A stretch of 64,000 bases of DNA from Vigna angularis (taxonomy: Eukaryota > Streptophyta > Magnoliopsida > Fabales > Fabaceae), in the NCBI RefSeq assembly GCF_016808095.1, contig NC_068976.1, positions 20,244,371 to 20,308,370 of the forward strand, in the 5' to 3' direction. Position 1 is the first letter of the stretch. Each line of letters starts with the position of its first letter. Position numbers and translations under genes: made by a program. Shown piece by piece: positions 1 through 12,227 of this stretch. The notes below the pieces were generated by a model that worked only from the letters and a program-made list of their open reading frames with translations, ran no database searches and had not been told where the DNA came from.

Positions 1-65
1 TTCAGTTGGATATTACTGTCATCATATAGCTATTCTCTTCTGAGACTGTTGCTTTATTGTTTCAG

Positions 66-1708
66 GGAGGGGTCTGCTTTCCAAGTTGGGAAGGAAACCA
101 TCTATGCAAGATATGGAACGTCGTGCAACTTATAATATGCCTAATCCACCAGCTACGAGATCGGATTCTGTATTTACAACATTTGAGGGTGAAGTGAAGC
201 AGCTGGTTACTGTATGTATCTAAAGAAGTGATTCTAATCCTTGAATAAAACTTTCTTATTTTTTTTAAAGCATCAATGTTGTATATTTTTGGCACCAGGT
301 TGGACTTCAAGCTGAGCACTCCTATGCCAGGAGTTTGGCTCGTTTTGCTGCAACTCTAGGACCTACAGCTTGGAGAATCGCTTCCCAGAGGATTCAGCAG
401 GCACTACCACCTGGCTGTAAATTTGGTCGTGGTTGGGTTGGAGAGTATGAACCACTTCCCACACCAGTATTAAAGCTTGATAATCTTGCCCAGCAGCAAC
501 CTATTTTGGGGACTAAGACGCAGTCTACTGCTGAGTTAATAAAGGTTGACAAAAATTGTAAGAATGTGGAATCCACCTCGGAACATCCTGTTAATGGACC
601 AATCCATGAGGGAAAACAGCCTTCTGTCTGTTCTAGTAGTGGGCTTACATCGGATGGCAAATCATCTTTGTTTGGTTCTGCTGGATCAAGACCCAATTCT
701 CATGACAATCTCTTTTATCCACAACCCAATGTCCAAACTAGGAACCTCAACAAGTCTGAGAACAAGGGTTTGAAACAAGTGGAATTGAACTCTTTACCCT
801 CCAGTGATCAGAATAATGCCAGTCTAGTTGCAAAGCTTACAAGTAATGCTCCTGCAGCAGTGTCTAAGCCCAGAGAAATGATACCTAGTAACTTGACTAT
901 TTTACCGTCTATGCCTTTCAAGCAGCCAGATACCAACGGAGTTGTTGGTGGAGAGTTGCCCAATGGAAAAGTAAGGAATACTAGTTTAAACAGACGGATG
1001 CCTGGTGCATCATCCGAAAGTACGTCAAATCAAACAGGTAGATCAGCTCCCTTTGTTGCCCATGGACAGGAGCAGACTCTTAGTGACCCAGTTCAGTTGA
1101 TGAGGATGTTAGCCGAAAAGACACAAAAACAACAGACTTCTAGTTCATCCAATCATTCCCCTGCTGACACCCCACCAGTGACCCCATCAGTTCCATTGGG
1201 ACGGAGAGAGGATTTGAGCAATGCTTCAGCAGCAGCTGCCCGTGCATGGATGTCTGTTGGTGCAGCAGGTTTTAAACAAGGACCTGAAATTTCTAGTTCA
1301 CCCAAAAATCAGATTTCTGCAGAATCATTGTACAACCCAGCGAGAGAGTTCCATCAGCCCTTTTCACGAATTAGGGGAGAGTTTTCTCCTGGTGGAACAC
1401 CTTTCCAGTCTGAGAAGAACAATTTTCCATTTCAGGCACTTGTACCCCAATCTCAACCTATTCAACCAGTTGGTGCTTCACAGTTTCCAAACAGACCTAT
1501 GGTCTTCCCTCAAGTAGCAGCTTCTGACTTGTCAAGATTTCAGATACCACCTTGGCGGGGTATCCGACCTCACAGTCAACCAAGACAGAAACAGGAAACA
1601 CTTCCTCCTGACCTGAACATTGGTTTCCAACCTCCTGGTTCACCTGCAAAACAATCATCTGGTGTGCTGGTTGACTCTCAGCAACCAGACCTTGCTTTGC
1701 AACTGTGA
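66..1708 (+). CDS. C-terminal part of a BRD1/2/13-like bromodomain protein (5' end outside window)
   Basis: Two last exons are visible: 66-211 and 299-1708 (stop TGA). The intron 212-298 has GT..AG ends and the frame runs through (..KQLVT | VGLQAEHSYARSLARF..). The block ARFAATLGPTAWRIASQRIQ followed by GWVGEYEPLPTPVL is characteristic, from family knowledge, of the region downstream of the bromodomain in plant BRD1/BRD2/BRD13 proteins, subunits of SWI/SNF chromatin-remodelling complexes that read acetylated histones in the nucleus. The rest (about 390 residues) is low complexity, rich in Ser, Pro, Gln and Asn, and probably disordered. The bromodomain itself must lie upstream of base 1, so the visible part does not prove acetyl-lysine binding. 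The family call is fairly sure; which of the three paralogues is not. Confidence 0.75.
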
Positions 1709-2600
1709 CATGTTATTGTATTTCTGTTGTGGATGTATCCACAAGATTGACTGATTGTGGAATTTCGGCTCCTGTCGTTGGACGTCAATTTTGATCCCAA
1801 AGGCCTTGTTGAATGAGGAAAAGGCTACCATTTTACTACTTTAGGAAGAGATGAAACCAATTGGGAAGATTGTTTTCCCTTGGATGCTTATGTTGGGGAT
1901 CTTATGGTTTTATTGAAAAGGATTTGGCACTAGGTAAATCCAATGAGTTTGCTAGTTTCAGAAATTTGAGTGGATTTGCCAGAAGACAAATTCACGACTT
2001 TTCATCTTTTCCAGATGAGGATTACCTAGTGAATGTAGCTTATCTATGTTCTATCCAGGAGTTGAAACCATATAAAACATTAGGAGTCGTTCATGATCAA
2101 GCGTTGCTTAGATTTTTCACAATTAGCGGGCGAAAAATCCTGTTGATGATGCCTTGTACATTCTTTACAGATGGTTAAGATTCGGTTGATACCATTAGAT
2201 TATGATTACTTGTTTATCTGAATTGATGGAAAGGCATCACTTCTTAGTTCTTAATGCTGCTATTATTCTGTACATGTCTTGAATGCAAAACCTCAACATG
2301 TTTTCCCTTGTTTTAGCCGATTCTCCAGCTTCAACATTTTAAGCAGTACCATGCACCCCTTCGAAAGGGTTTGGATATCTAGTGAAAATTTATTTATAGG
2401 TTGAGAAACAGTATGAAGGCTGGAGTGGTTTGATTTAGAAGTATCAAAACCAAGCACTGACATGGAAATATGGAGGTTGAATTGGCTTGTTTGATTAAAA
2501 AAAGCTGTTTAGATTAATTCATTTATATGAAATTATCTAAACGTATACAGATGGATAAATTATGTTTCTTAATTCTCATGAGTACGAATTTATTCTGTTT
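1709..2600 (+). other. 3' UTR and downstream flank of the bromodomain gene
   Basis: After the stop codon the sequence stays mixed in composition to about 2.4 kb and then becomes AT-rich, as expected for a 3' UTR and flank. An open frame of 105 codons at 1861-2178 lies inside it but shows no recognisable domain and is probably chance. No clear poly(A) signal was fixed. Confidence 0.45.
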
Positions 2601-3363
2601 TAACTTTCTAAAATTGTTGGCTGTAGTTATTGCAAATAAACTCTTAAAACATTTTATACCAATATTGAATGTTATTGGGACACATTTATTGTAGTACATA
2701 TAATTTCATGATTATCGATGTAGTAGTATGAATTGAACATTAATGTGAGACTTAAATAATAACATGAAGCAATGTTATAAAGTAATAAAGTGGGTGAAAA
2801 AGTGGTTGAAAAGAGAGATTGGTAAATAAAGATTTTGAATGAAAATTATTGAAGAATTAGGTCAGAAGCTATGGGTGACCTGCACATTACTCATTCCCAT
2901 CCTTGTCTCACCCCTAAAGTGGAACTTTCGTGTTTTGGAACTACATGAATAATAGCTTTTTGCGAAAATGGCGCTATATTGAGCGATGATGGTAGGTGAA
3001 GCCCATAATTGGATTACAAAATTAGTTTGCCATATGGGGACACTCCACTCAACCAACTCAACTTACACTAAATAACCAAACCAAAATTCAAAAGCATGGT
3101 GCTTCCAATTTCCAATTTTTCAAGCCTTCGTGCCTCATCTATCACAATGCCACCTAAGCATAGCAATTTGAGAGCATGCATCACCATCACAAGACAGCTA
3201 TAAGCTGTTTGGATTCCGAAAACTCAGAGAATCAGCTAACATAAGATGTTATTAGAGTATGCCAAACAACGTGAAAGTTTATAGTTACATGAACTCATAA
3301 ATTCATTATCTTAAATTTTTTTTTACTGAAAGTAGTATCAATTTCTTATATGTGAGTTAAATT

Positions 3364-3758
3364 TGTTGGAAGTTCCATATAAATTAAAGATAAGACCAAT
3401 TTAGTGGGTGCAAACCTTACCTTATAAGTTTGTTTTGTATGCTGAGCTTAAAGTTCACTTCTTAACATGATATCATAGTCAGGTTAGAGTCTATCTTAAC
3501 GAGATTTGTGTAAACATATTATTCCACCCGCTATCGGACTACCCATTAATGTCTAGTCTCATGCTTGAAATGTATATATCTCAGTGTGAAGGTGTTTATT
3601 GGAAGTCCTATATCGGTTAGAGATCTCAATGTGAGGGGATGTTGGAAGTTTCACATCGACTAGAGATAAAACCAATTTATAATATATAAGTAGATGTAAA
3701 TCTCGCCTTACAAGCCAATTTTGTAGGATTGAGTTAGACTTAAAGTTCACTTTTAATA
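3364..3758 (+). mobile_element. Complete TRIM (terminal-repeat retrotransposon in miniature)
   Basis: Two direct repeats start with TGTTGGAAGT: left LTR 3364-3467 (ends TTAACA) and right LTR 3640-3758 (ends TTAATA, one base from the canonical CA). Directly after the left LTR stands TGATATCATAG, a decayed form of the initiator-Met tRNA primer site (consensus TGGTATCAGAGC). Directly before the right LTR is a purine tract GTGAGGGGA, the polypurine tract. Five bases AAATT flank both ends (3359-3363 and 3759-3763) as a perfect target-site duplication. There is no room for gag or pol. Left and right LTRs differ by several substitutions and indels, so the insertion is old. Repeats containing CACATCGACTAGAGATAA-like text are common in legume genomes (general knowledge). 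Confidence 0.85.
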
Positions 3759-3884
3759 AAATTAATTGATATTAATTCTTTTCCTTTATCATTCTTCAAA
3801 ACAAAAACTGATTATAGTTTCCTCAATTTTTAGTTTGATGTTTTTAACATGAACCCAAAATGTTTTTTAGTAAGTGTAGTAAAA

Positions 3885-3995
3885 AAATCTCATATTAAAT
3901 AAAAGTAAGATTAATTATAGTATATAAATAAAGTAAATCTCGCTTTTTTCCAATTAATTTTATAAGATTGAATTAAATATAAACTCATTTAGTAA
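3885..3995 (+). repeat. Degenerate copy related to the TRIM LTR
   Basis: The order of words (ATTATAGTATATAAATAAAG, TAAATCTCGC, CCAATT, TATAAGATTGAATTAAA) follows the right LTR of the neighbouring TRIM at 3690-3745, but with many changes. It is probably a solo LTR remnant. No clear target duplication was seen. Confidence 0.45.
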
Positions 3996-5787
3996 AATTC
4001 TTTCTTGTAAAAAAAATACGTAAAGTATGATAAATAGTAACATATTCATCGACACGATTGTTATTTTATTACATTGATCACATCTATAACATATGATATA
4101 TGTCTATTGGAAGCATTGATACGTTAAATAGAAAAGTGAAACAATTTATGGTTCTTCAAACTTGGAAAGCCTTTTACTATCGGCTTAATTTGCTTGAATT
4201 AAGAAAAAAAAAACGGGATTTCTAAATTTATGACAAACTACTTAAATCAAATATAAAATTACTTACATTAAAAATATATATAGCAAAATTTATTATTTCC
4301 TTTTACCTTTCAATTGTTTATATTTTAAAATGAACTATTTCCTATCCCTTTAACTTAGTTGATTAGATACTATTTATAAGAATTTATGTGAGTGGTTTGT
4401 CAAAAATGAATAAACTAATAACCAACTATGAAACTTTACGTACTTCTAAATTTGTTAACTTTAAATTGTGAATTAATTAATAACGTGAAATATTGTGTTT
4501 GGATTTATTTGATTTTAGAGGTTTTGATATCACGAGATGTGTGAAGTGTTAGAGAAAGTTATCTTTTGAATTGCCATTTTGATCTTCCCATATTTGCCTT
4601 TCACGCACTTCATTTTGAAAAAAAGAAATAAAGTAATTGAAGAAATAAGAAAAGAAAAATAAAGTTCTTTTCACTTTAGAAATGTCTACTTCATAAAAAG
4701 ACATCACACAACAAAAAAATGTATTTTATTTCATCCTAATCTAAACCCCCACTTAGAAAAAATTCTTTTAATTTTATTTTGGTTTAAATTCACTTTTAAT
4801 TCCGTAGTTTTGTGAATATTTAATTTTAATTTCTATAAATTTTAACTATAATTTTCATCTTTTAGGTTTTCTTTTTAAATTACAAGTCCACTGTTAAATA
4901 TCTACCAACTATTTTATTTCATATCAATATTAATGTATGACAGTGGGTCAAAATATCAGAAGCAATATTTTCATATAGTTTTCAATTTAAAAATATTTAT
5001 TCTCATTTATACTACTTATGTATTTTATCTTAGTAGAATAAGAAGGAAAATGGATATAAAATAATATTTTATTTGAAGATTAACCATCTTTTAATATTGA
5101 AGATGACGTGGGAAGAACATTTTAACACAAAAAGATTAAACATTTGTATCCCTTTTAAGGGATTGGAACCTAATAATATTAAAGTTTGAGACGAATAAAT
5201 TATAATTTCGTATTCAAATTTAGGTATTGAAAATATATTTATATTTTAATTATTAATTAAATATTACTAAAACAATAATATATGTGTGTGTTTTTTTATT
5301 AATATGAGTATTTTATTTTAATAATACAGACTTTTATTTAGTGAATTATCAAAATGAAATTCCAATTCTTATTAAAAGTATATTAACAATATCTATAAAA
5401 TTGGATTAGTTTTTTCTTTGTTTTTTTTTCCTTTCTAGTCATTTTTTATTTTGAAATTTTAATAAACATGCAAAACCTTATTTTTGTGAAATTTTATAGA
5501 AAAATTATAAAATATAAAAAGAAATCTAATAATGTAAAGTTGCCTACATGAAAACTATAAAATCCAACAAATGTTAAAATAAAAAATGGTCATGTATGAT
5601 AAAAATTCAAATGGGTGTGTCCCACAAATAACTTAAAAAATATAACATTTTAAATTTTCATTTATGGTATTTTCTTTTTGCACATTTATTAGATTTCATA
5701 ACGAATTGATCTAATATCACAAATTTCATATCTTGAATAGGTAAACAAATAGTTAAAAATCTTACATTAAAAATGATATTTATTTTA

Positions 5788-6146
5788 CCCTTAAATGCTT
5801 ACTTTGTCGTCATTTTAAGAGCTCAATTTCTGTTTAGTATCCGATTTTAAAAATGAAGACATTGGGTCCCTATGTTATGAAAAGTTAATGAATAAGGTCC
5901 TGTCCGTTAAGTTGACAGCAACAACTTTAAGTCGATACTGATGTGGCAGTACTTTTTCTCTTCTCTCTTCTGCTGTCCAGCTTTTTTTATCTCTTGTTCA
6001 ACTTTTTCTTTGATGATTTGTTGAACTTGTTCTTTCTTTGTGAACCTTGTTCATATATTTTTCATAACATAGGGACCGAATGTCTTCATTTTTAAAATCG
6101 GGTACTAAACAGAATTTTACCTTGGGACGAAGTAAACATTTAAGCC
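5788..6146. mobile_element. Mutator-type (MULE) MITE with 9-bp target duplication
   Basis: The ends are long inverted repeats of about 90 bp: the left arm from 5788 contains TTAAATGCTTAC, TTCTGTTTAGTA and GGGTCCCTATGTTATGAAAA, and the right arm (about 6058-6146) carries the same words in reverse complement. The element is bordered on both sides by the identical nonamer TTTATTTTA (5779-5787 and 6147-6155), the duplication length typical of Mutator-like transposons. At 359 bp it has no coding capacity. The 63-codon open frame at 6080-6271 is made from the right arm and is not a gene. Confidence 0.85.
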
Positions 6147-9100
6147 TTTATTTTAAAAAGGAACATATTGAATTCTACCCAAATGAATATTTTTCAAAAA
6201 TAAGCCAAAACTATAAACAAAATAAGAGGAATTTTTTTTTAGTTATCCTTAAACTTTTCTATCCTGCCTAAATTTCTTGAATAAAATTTTTTTGAGTCAA
6301 GCAACACTAATTGTGTCAAATAAGTTTGCTCTTTCTTAAAATTGACAACACCATTCTTGATTTTTAATTTTCAATTTCAATTCGTTTATTTGCTTTTTAA
6401 TGTTTCTTAAATTTTGAATCTCTGTTGAAACTAGTCGTTTGAAATTCTATAGAGTCGTATTTATAATTCAAGATTTATTTAAATAAAAAAATATGCTTAA
6501 AATTTTAAGATAATTGACAAATCTCAAAATCACAGCCTGTATATAAAGAACATGAATTCACGAGGTAGGATATGACTAAAAATTAAGATGTGATGAAGTA
6601 TTCATTGTAAAATAACCACAAAATTTATAGCTTTTCTTCACTTTATTGAACTTCTTTTGTGGTCACGTACTTCATTCTTGTGATGGTTAATTAAGCAATA
6701 TTACTTATTGTTTGTTTTTATTAAATCAAAACTAATATTAAAGTAAAAAATTATCTTTATGAATATATTTATATATAATTTTCATTACTATATAAATATA
6801 AAATATATTTGTGTTATGCGAGTTCGTGTAACCATATTTTATAATTAAAAAAGATAATTAACTATATAACTAACTTAAACTTTGTTGGATTCTTAAAAAT
6901 AATAATACAATACAGAAAAACAAAATTAAAAAAGAAAAAAACATCATCATCATTATAAAGTTTTATATACAACAAAGAGTCTAACACAATTTCAATGTGT
7001 TACGTTTATATCCATAACAGTTTCTATATTTTGAACTTAAGTTAAGAAAATAATAAAATAATTGCTATTATCATTGGTTATCTTCTATATCAATTATGTG
7101 ACTGAATTTTTAACAAATTTTAGTGATTAGCATGATGTAGATTAAGAAGTAAAAGCTTTATTTTACCAAGGTATATTTATACACGCTGTATTAATTTAGA
7201 TAAAGGAATTTAATTAAACACCATACATGTCCAATTGCTGAAACTTATTCAATGGGAGTTGATGATAATTAACTAGGTTTTCATAATTAACTCATGCATG
7301 CATACATGCATGTTGGGGTCGATGGTTAATTCAATCACATCATGTCATATCTTCAGAATATTCAATCCAGACAAAAGGGATAATTGATGGTTCTCTCACA
7401 TTATGTCATACATGCACCCACCATATTCAAATCATTGCTATTTTTGCTGTTTTCGTGGTTTAATTAATTGATCTTATATTAGAAAACATTGATAAGACAA
7501 TATTTAAGCAAACTTTTTTTAACTGTATCAAAAGGTTTAAATCAAATAGAGTTTAAATTCTTGAATTCTCTGGGATAAAAAGTTCTAAAAGTTTTAACTT
7601 AAATATCTTAATTGTACAAGGAGAGCGTCTAATAAAAGGTTAAATCATTTAGGATGAAAATAGTGTTAAAAGTTACATATTAAAATTATCTTAAATAATG
7701 GAAGTTACTTAAAACAGATAGTGTTAATAGTGTACGTATTATACCTAAATGCTTAGCATCTAACATTTTAAAGCATGTACGTTCTAGTATTTCTTTGTCT
7801 GTTGTGTTAATTATGCTTTCTTTTTTGTATAGATCACTACCTTTATTTAAAAACCTGTAGAATAACTTTAAGAGGTAAGAAGATATTCAAAGAATGTTTC
7901 CTTCATGTTTTTTGTCTATCCTTTCCGTACACACAACACAATTGCTCTGTCAATATGCAATATAGCTTATGACTCACTAGCATTAAGGCTACACCTTTAG
8001 AAAAAACTCTCAATAACAAATTTTTTTAAGAAGTGGACAATAATTATTATCGAATATGCTCACACTGTCTCTCTCTTTAAGCTCTGTCTTTTAGACTTGT
8101 TCTTTGAAAAGAAAAGTTCTTTACAAGTTTTCAAAATTTTATTGTATTGATTTCAAATCCTCTCTAAGAGAGTTATAAATTTTATTATTGTAATTTTGCA
8201 AAACACTTTGTTGTTTTCTTACGAAGTAAAGTAAAATACTTACAAGGTTAACTTAGTAGAGTTAGACCGTCTAGTTAGTTAAACTAGTTTACCAAAAGTG
8301 GTTATAATTATTCTAATCAGTTGACTTAGTTGTAAACCAAAAGTGATTAAACTCATTGTAATCTTTTATATTAGTGAATCCCTTAAACCTTTAAGAAATA
8401 ATTAGATATAATTCAGTTTGAAGCGAATCAGTATAAAAACCATTGTGTCTTATTACTTTTGTTTTTGAAAGTTTTTTTCTAAAAGTTGTTTTATAAACTT
8501 AAATGTCTAATTCATGCAAAAGAATTAAACTTTGCTTTACAAAAAGATTTAAAACTCTATTTAAACTTCCATTTATAAAGTTTTCTGTATTACAAACATG
8601 ATTTAATTTACGCAAACCAATCTAAATATATATTGGGTTAGATGAAGTTTACTAAAAAAATATGTAAAAAATGTAATCTAATTCGACTGAAAATATCCAT
8701 ATACATGAAACTTTTTCCTACATCTGAATGGTTTGGAGTTGAATTAATAAATAATATTTAACTTTCTCTTTTAGATAATTACACTCATTAAAATATCCTC
8801 TTTTACATTTTTTGCCAGCATATAATTAATTAATAATTTCAAAACATTGTTCCTTTATTAAAATCCTTTATTCATCAATATAGGAGCATGTTCTCTCGAT
8901 TATTAGGTTGTGAAACTCTTCGATTAATCAGCTACTCTCCTTTGAATTTATATATTATATTGCAAATGGTTGACAAAAACTCTATCAAAAACTCTCATTT
9001 TGATTCTATAGACAGGAGCAAGAACTTTAAGCTACAAACTGTAAAAATGTCCATTATATACATCTTCAGCAGATACTTCCCATGGATCACAAGAACGTAG

Positions 9101-9392
9101 CATATTTAAGATCATAATATAACTGAACATAAAAAAATTACGTAGTTGGTTCCAGTGTTCGATACCATAACGTATTGGAGACAAAGTTGTAATGTGTTTA
9201 TTAAAGAATCTAAGATTGATGAGTATATATATAGGGTAGGATTTATACATCAGAATATGGATAAATGGAATAAGCTATATATATGACACCGTTGTCTTTT
9301 TGTACCCTTCAAGAATAACTCTAAAGACAACAAAACAGAACCAAAACATGGAATCACAAACAAAAACGTAACCTGTTGTGTAGAACCGTGAA

Positions 9393-9593
9393 CTAGGAAG
9401 ATCTTTTGAATCTACGGCCAAACGAACTTGGAAGGTTTTGCTTTCGCGTGTTGCTGTCGGCGAGCTTTTGTCGATTAGCGAGGTTTTCCTTTGGGTTTTT
9501 GAGAACACAAACATTGCCATCGCATATGTATCTTTTAGACTCTGTTGAGCACTCGGAGAAGCATCCAAAGAGGTTTGAGAGATACAAAGCCAT
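9393..9593 (-). CDS. Probable small protein of 66 residues, function unknown
   Basis: The frame begins with MALYLSNLFGCFSE and ends with SFGRRFKRSS before TAG. The surrounding 450 bp is much less AT-rich than its flanks, which stands out in this spacer and suggests a transcribed gene. The frame is open for 42 more codons upstream (to 9719), but the ATG at 9593 gives a compact Cys/Ser-rich start that looks like the natural beginning, so the longer part is taken as 5' UTR. The N-terminal 13 residues are hydrophobic with one Cys, and the C-terminal third is basic. There is no clear signal-peptide cleavage site and no family that I can name. It could also be a fragment or a spurious frame. Confidence 0.4.
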   Translation of the reverse strand: MALYLSNLFGCFSECSTESKRYICDGNVCVLKNPKENLANRQKLADSNTRKQNLPSSFGRRFKRSS

Positions 9594-9739
9594 TGAGAAC
9601 AGCAATTGAGCTGATCTTCTCAAGACAATGCATGCAATGTGCAATTCGAGTTTGAAACTCTCGATCGAATGCGAAACACGCTGTCGTATGCTCATATTTA
9701 CAGCCACTGGTTCTGTCATGTGTGGTCAATTTTGGCTGG

Positions 9740-12220
9740 CTAAGAAATAGCCTTAGAAAATGTGTGTTCCTTATTTCTTTATGAATTTCAGCTACGCGTT
9801 GCCTTCACACACAAAACTTCGCATTGGTCAAATGCTTCTGTTTGTTTGTACCAAAGCGTGTTGGATTTTAGTTGCTTATTTTTCCACCACCTTCTCCCTA
9901 GATTACAGGAATACCACGTCCTCCTATGTCAACAAATACTGCTCAAACTGAAAGAAATTAACGTTAACATTGTCGACGACGAATAAAAGAAAAAAAAAAC
10001 TAAAAAATGTGTTCTATACTATTGAAGCGTAACAACAGTTTAAGATGGTTATTTTATTGATTAATAGAATTTAAGACGTGGTAATCGACCACTGATACGA
10101 TTCCGTCAAAGAAAAAATACTAATTTTTTTTAATTTAAATTTTTAAGAGATACATAAAAAATTAAATATATTGTTTTTTGTCAAAAATCTAATTAAATTT
10201 ATTTAATATTTCAATATAATATTTGAGTTGTTTATATTTTTTAATATATTTTTTAAAGAGACTAATTTCAATGTTTCCTAAACATATTTAATTCAAAAAT
10301 AAATCATAACAAAAAATTTATGTTATACAAATTTACATTATTTGAGAAAAAGATTATTTTTATTCTTTTGGATTAAAATTTTATTTTTTTTCTCATAGAT
10401 TAGTTTTGCAATGAATCTTCACTTTACTGTAATATCCTTAGTCCTTATTTTATTTCGTAATTTTTTTTATTTTTTTTGTTTTGTTAGTTAAGAATTTAAA
10501 TTTAGAAGTCTCCATCACCTAAAAAGATAATAAAATCGTTAAAAGTGTTGGTTAATTTATATGGAAAGAAGATAGAATGTGTGTGAGATATGTTTTAACA
10601 AGAAATTAGTACAAAAAATGTAGGTGGGTTAAATAAAATATTTTGGTTAATAATGGTCAAATGTGGTACAGAATAGTTAATGTTTGTAATAAAAAACGAC
10701 GTTGTTGTAGGAACTAGTCATCTCGAACGAAGTCAAAAAGCACGTGGACTGCAAACAACAAAAACAACTCAACTAACTCCTATGTACGGTGCGTCCACAT
10801 CGTCATAATTCAACACATCTAATAGTTAACGATATTATCTTACAGGGCTCTCATGAGGCCCAAGCCCATCAAGTATTTTTGGGCTACTGATTTGGGCCGG
10901 GAATGCCGCGGAAAGGAGATCGTGGATGGAAAGCTCTTCCTCCATCCCATGATTTTCCATTGATCAGATATTTTATGTATTGTTTTCAAAATTATTTTTT
11001 TAATTAATGTGATTATTTTAATCTCTACTATTGTGATGACATGACACAATTCATATTGCTATAATAACATTGAATTGATGTACATTATACATATTTTGTG
11101 TGTTCTTTTACATAATTAGAGGGTAATGACTCACAAGCAATGTTAAGAACTTATAGAAACATTTAAGAAAAATCTCAAAGAAAAAAATTTTAAAAACCCA
11201 AAGTTTTAGGATGGAAAAGTTAATTAATATAGTTATAATTATATATATATATAATTTTGTGGGTGATTTTTTTTTTACTTTTCATGGCAATATGTTGAAA
11301 AATCAGGCATTAAGATTTTCTATATATTACAATACATAGAAGAAATATTGTCCCATATAAAGCATTAAAATAGACGTTTGTTTGTTCAAGATTATTTCTT
11401 CTTTGAAGTTTATGTACATTTATATTAAATAAATGCATTAGAAGAATATTATTTACCTTTGGCATGTGTAGTTAAATTTCATAATTTTGAACTTTGTCCC
11501 AAGATAGGAAAATCATTGTGGACATGAATCTGATATATCATTCAAATTTAGTCTTGGATATTACCAATAACTTTTGTTAAAAATATCATTCCTTAAATAT
11601 GAAATTTTATCATAAATCATTAAAGTTCTTAATAACAGATAAATTTACTATTTTTTATATTTGTAATTTTTGGATTCTTAACAATTTTCTTTTATTTTTT
11701 TATCTAAATATATACTATTGTAACTATTGTTATATATCTCTATAAATACAGTATAGATTTGTATATCTATTAAATTAAATTTTAGTCTTAGTCACTATAT
11801 CACGGATCTATTAAAAAATAATATTGAAATTATTTATTTATTTGACATGTACTTTTTTTTTTGTCATGTTTTCTTCCTATCCACTAAGCTAAAATGGAAT
11901 TCGATTTGTTACAATTTTAGCAAGTTTTGCATATGCATGTGTTACAAATTCCGTGGCTCTTCTAATATTAATGTGATTAACATGATTGTGTTGATTTACA
12001 ATGATTTGTTTTTTAACAATTTTAATTTAAAAAGTTTCCTTTTGTAGTAAAGGTAGCCGTTAAAGATGTTGTTCTTAGTATAGGATAAAAGTAATTCTCT
12101 GCAAATAAAACATAAAATCTTATGTAAGATAGAAAAAATCTTATCTATGGTCTGAGACAGATAGAAGAAATCTTTGTTGGATAGCAAATATTTTTGTTGG
12201 ATTTGTTTTCCTTTTACTAG
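9740..12220. other. Intergenic spacer, AT-rich with one GC-richer patch
   Basis: No supported gene. A patch at about 10845-10950 is GC-richer than its surroundings and carries several site II-like words (GGCCCA, AGCCCA, TGGGCT, TGGGCC), as found in plant housekeeping promoters, but no open gene follows on either strand nearby. The rest is AT-rich. Confidence 0.4.
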
Positions 12221-12227
12221 ATTTGAT

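Larger units (their letters stand above)
2601..9390. other. AT-rich intergenic spacer with small mobile elements
   Basis: No credible coding gene is seen. The interval contains the TRIM element at 3364-3758 and the MULE-type MITE at 5788-6146, both listed separately. The remainder is AT-rich with poly-A/poly-T tracts and only short open frames (under 75 codons) without known motifs. Confidence 0.5.

Noticed and set aside
1861..2178. 105-codon open frame after the bromodomain gene
   Set aside because: No domain and it lies where the 3' UTR of the bromodomain gene is expected.
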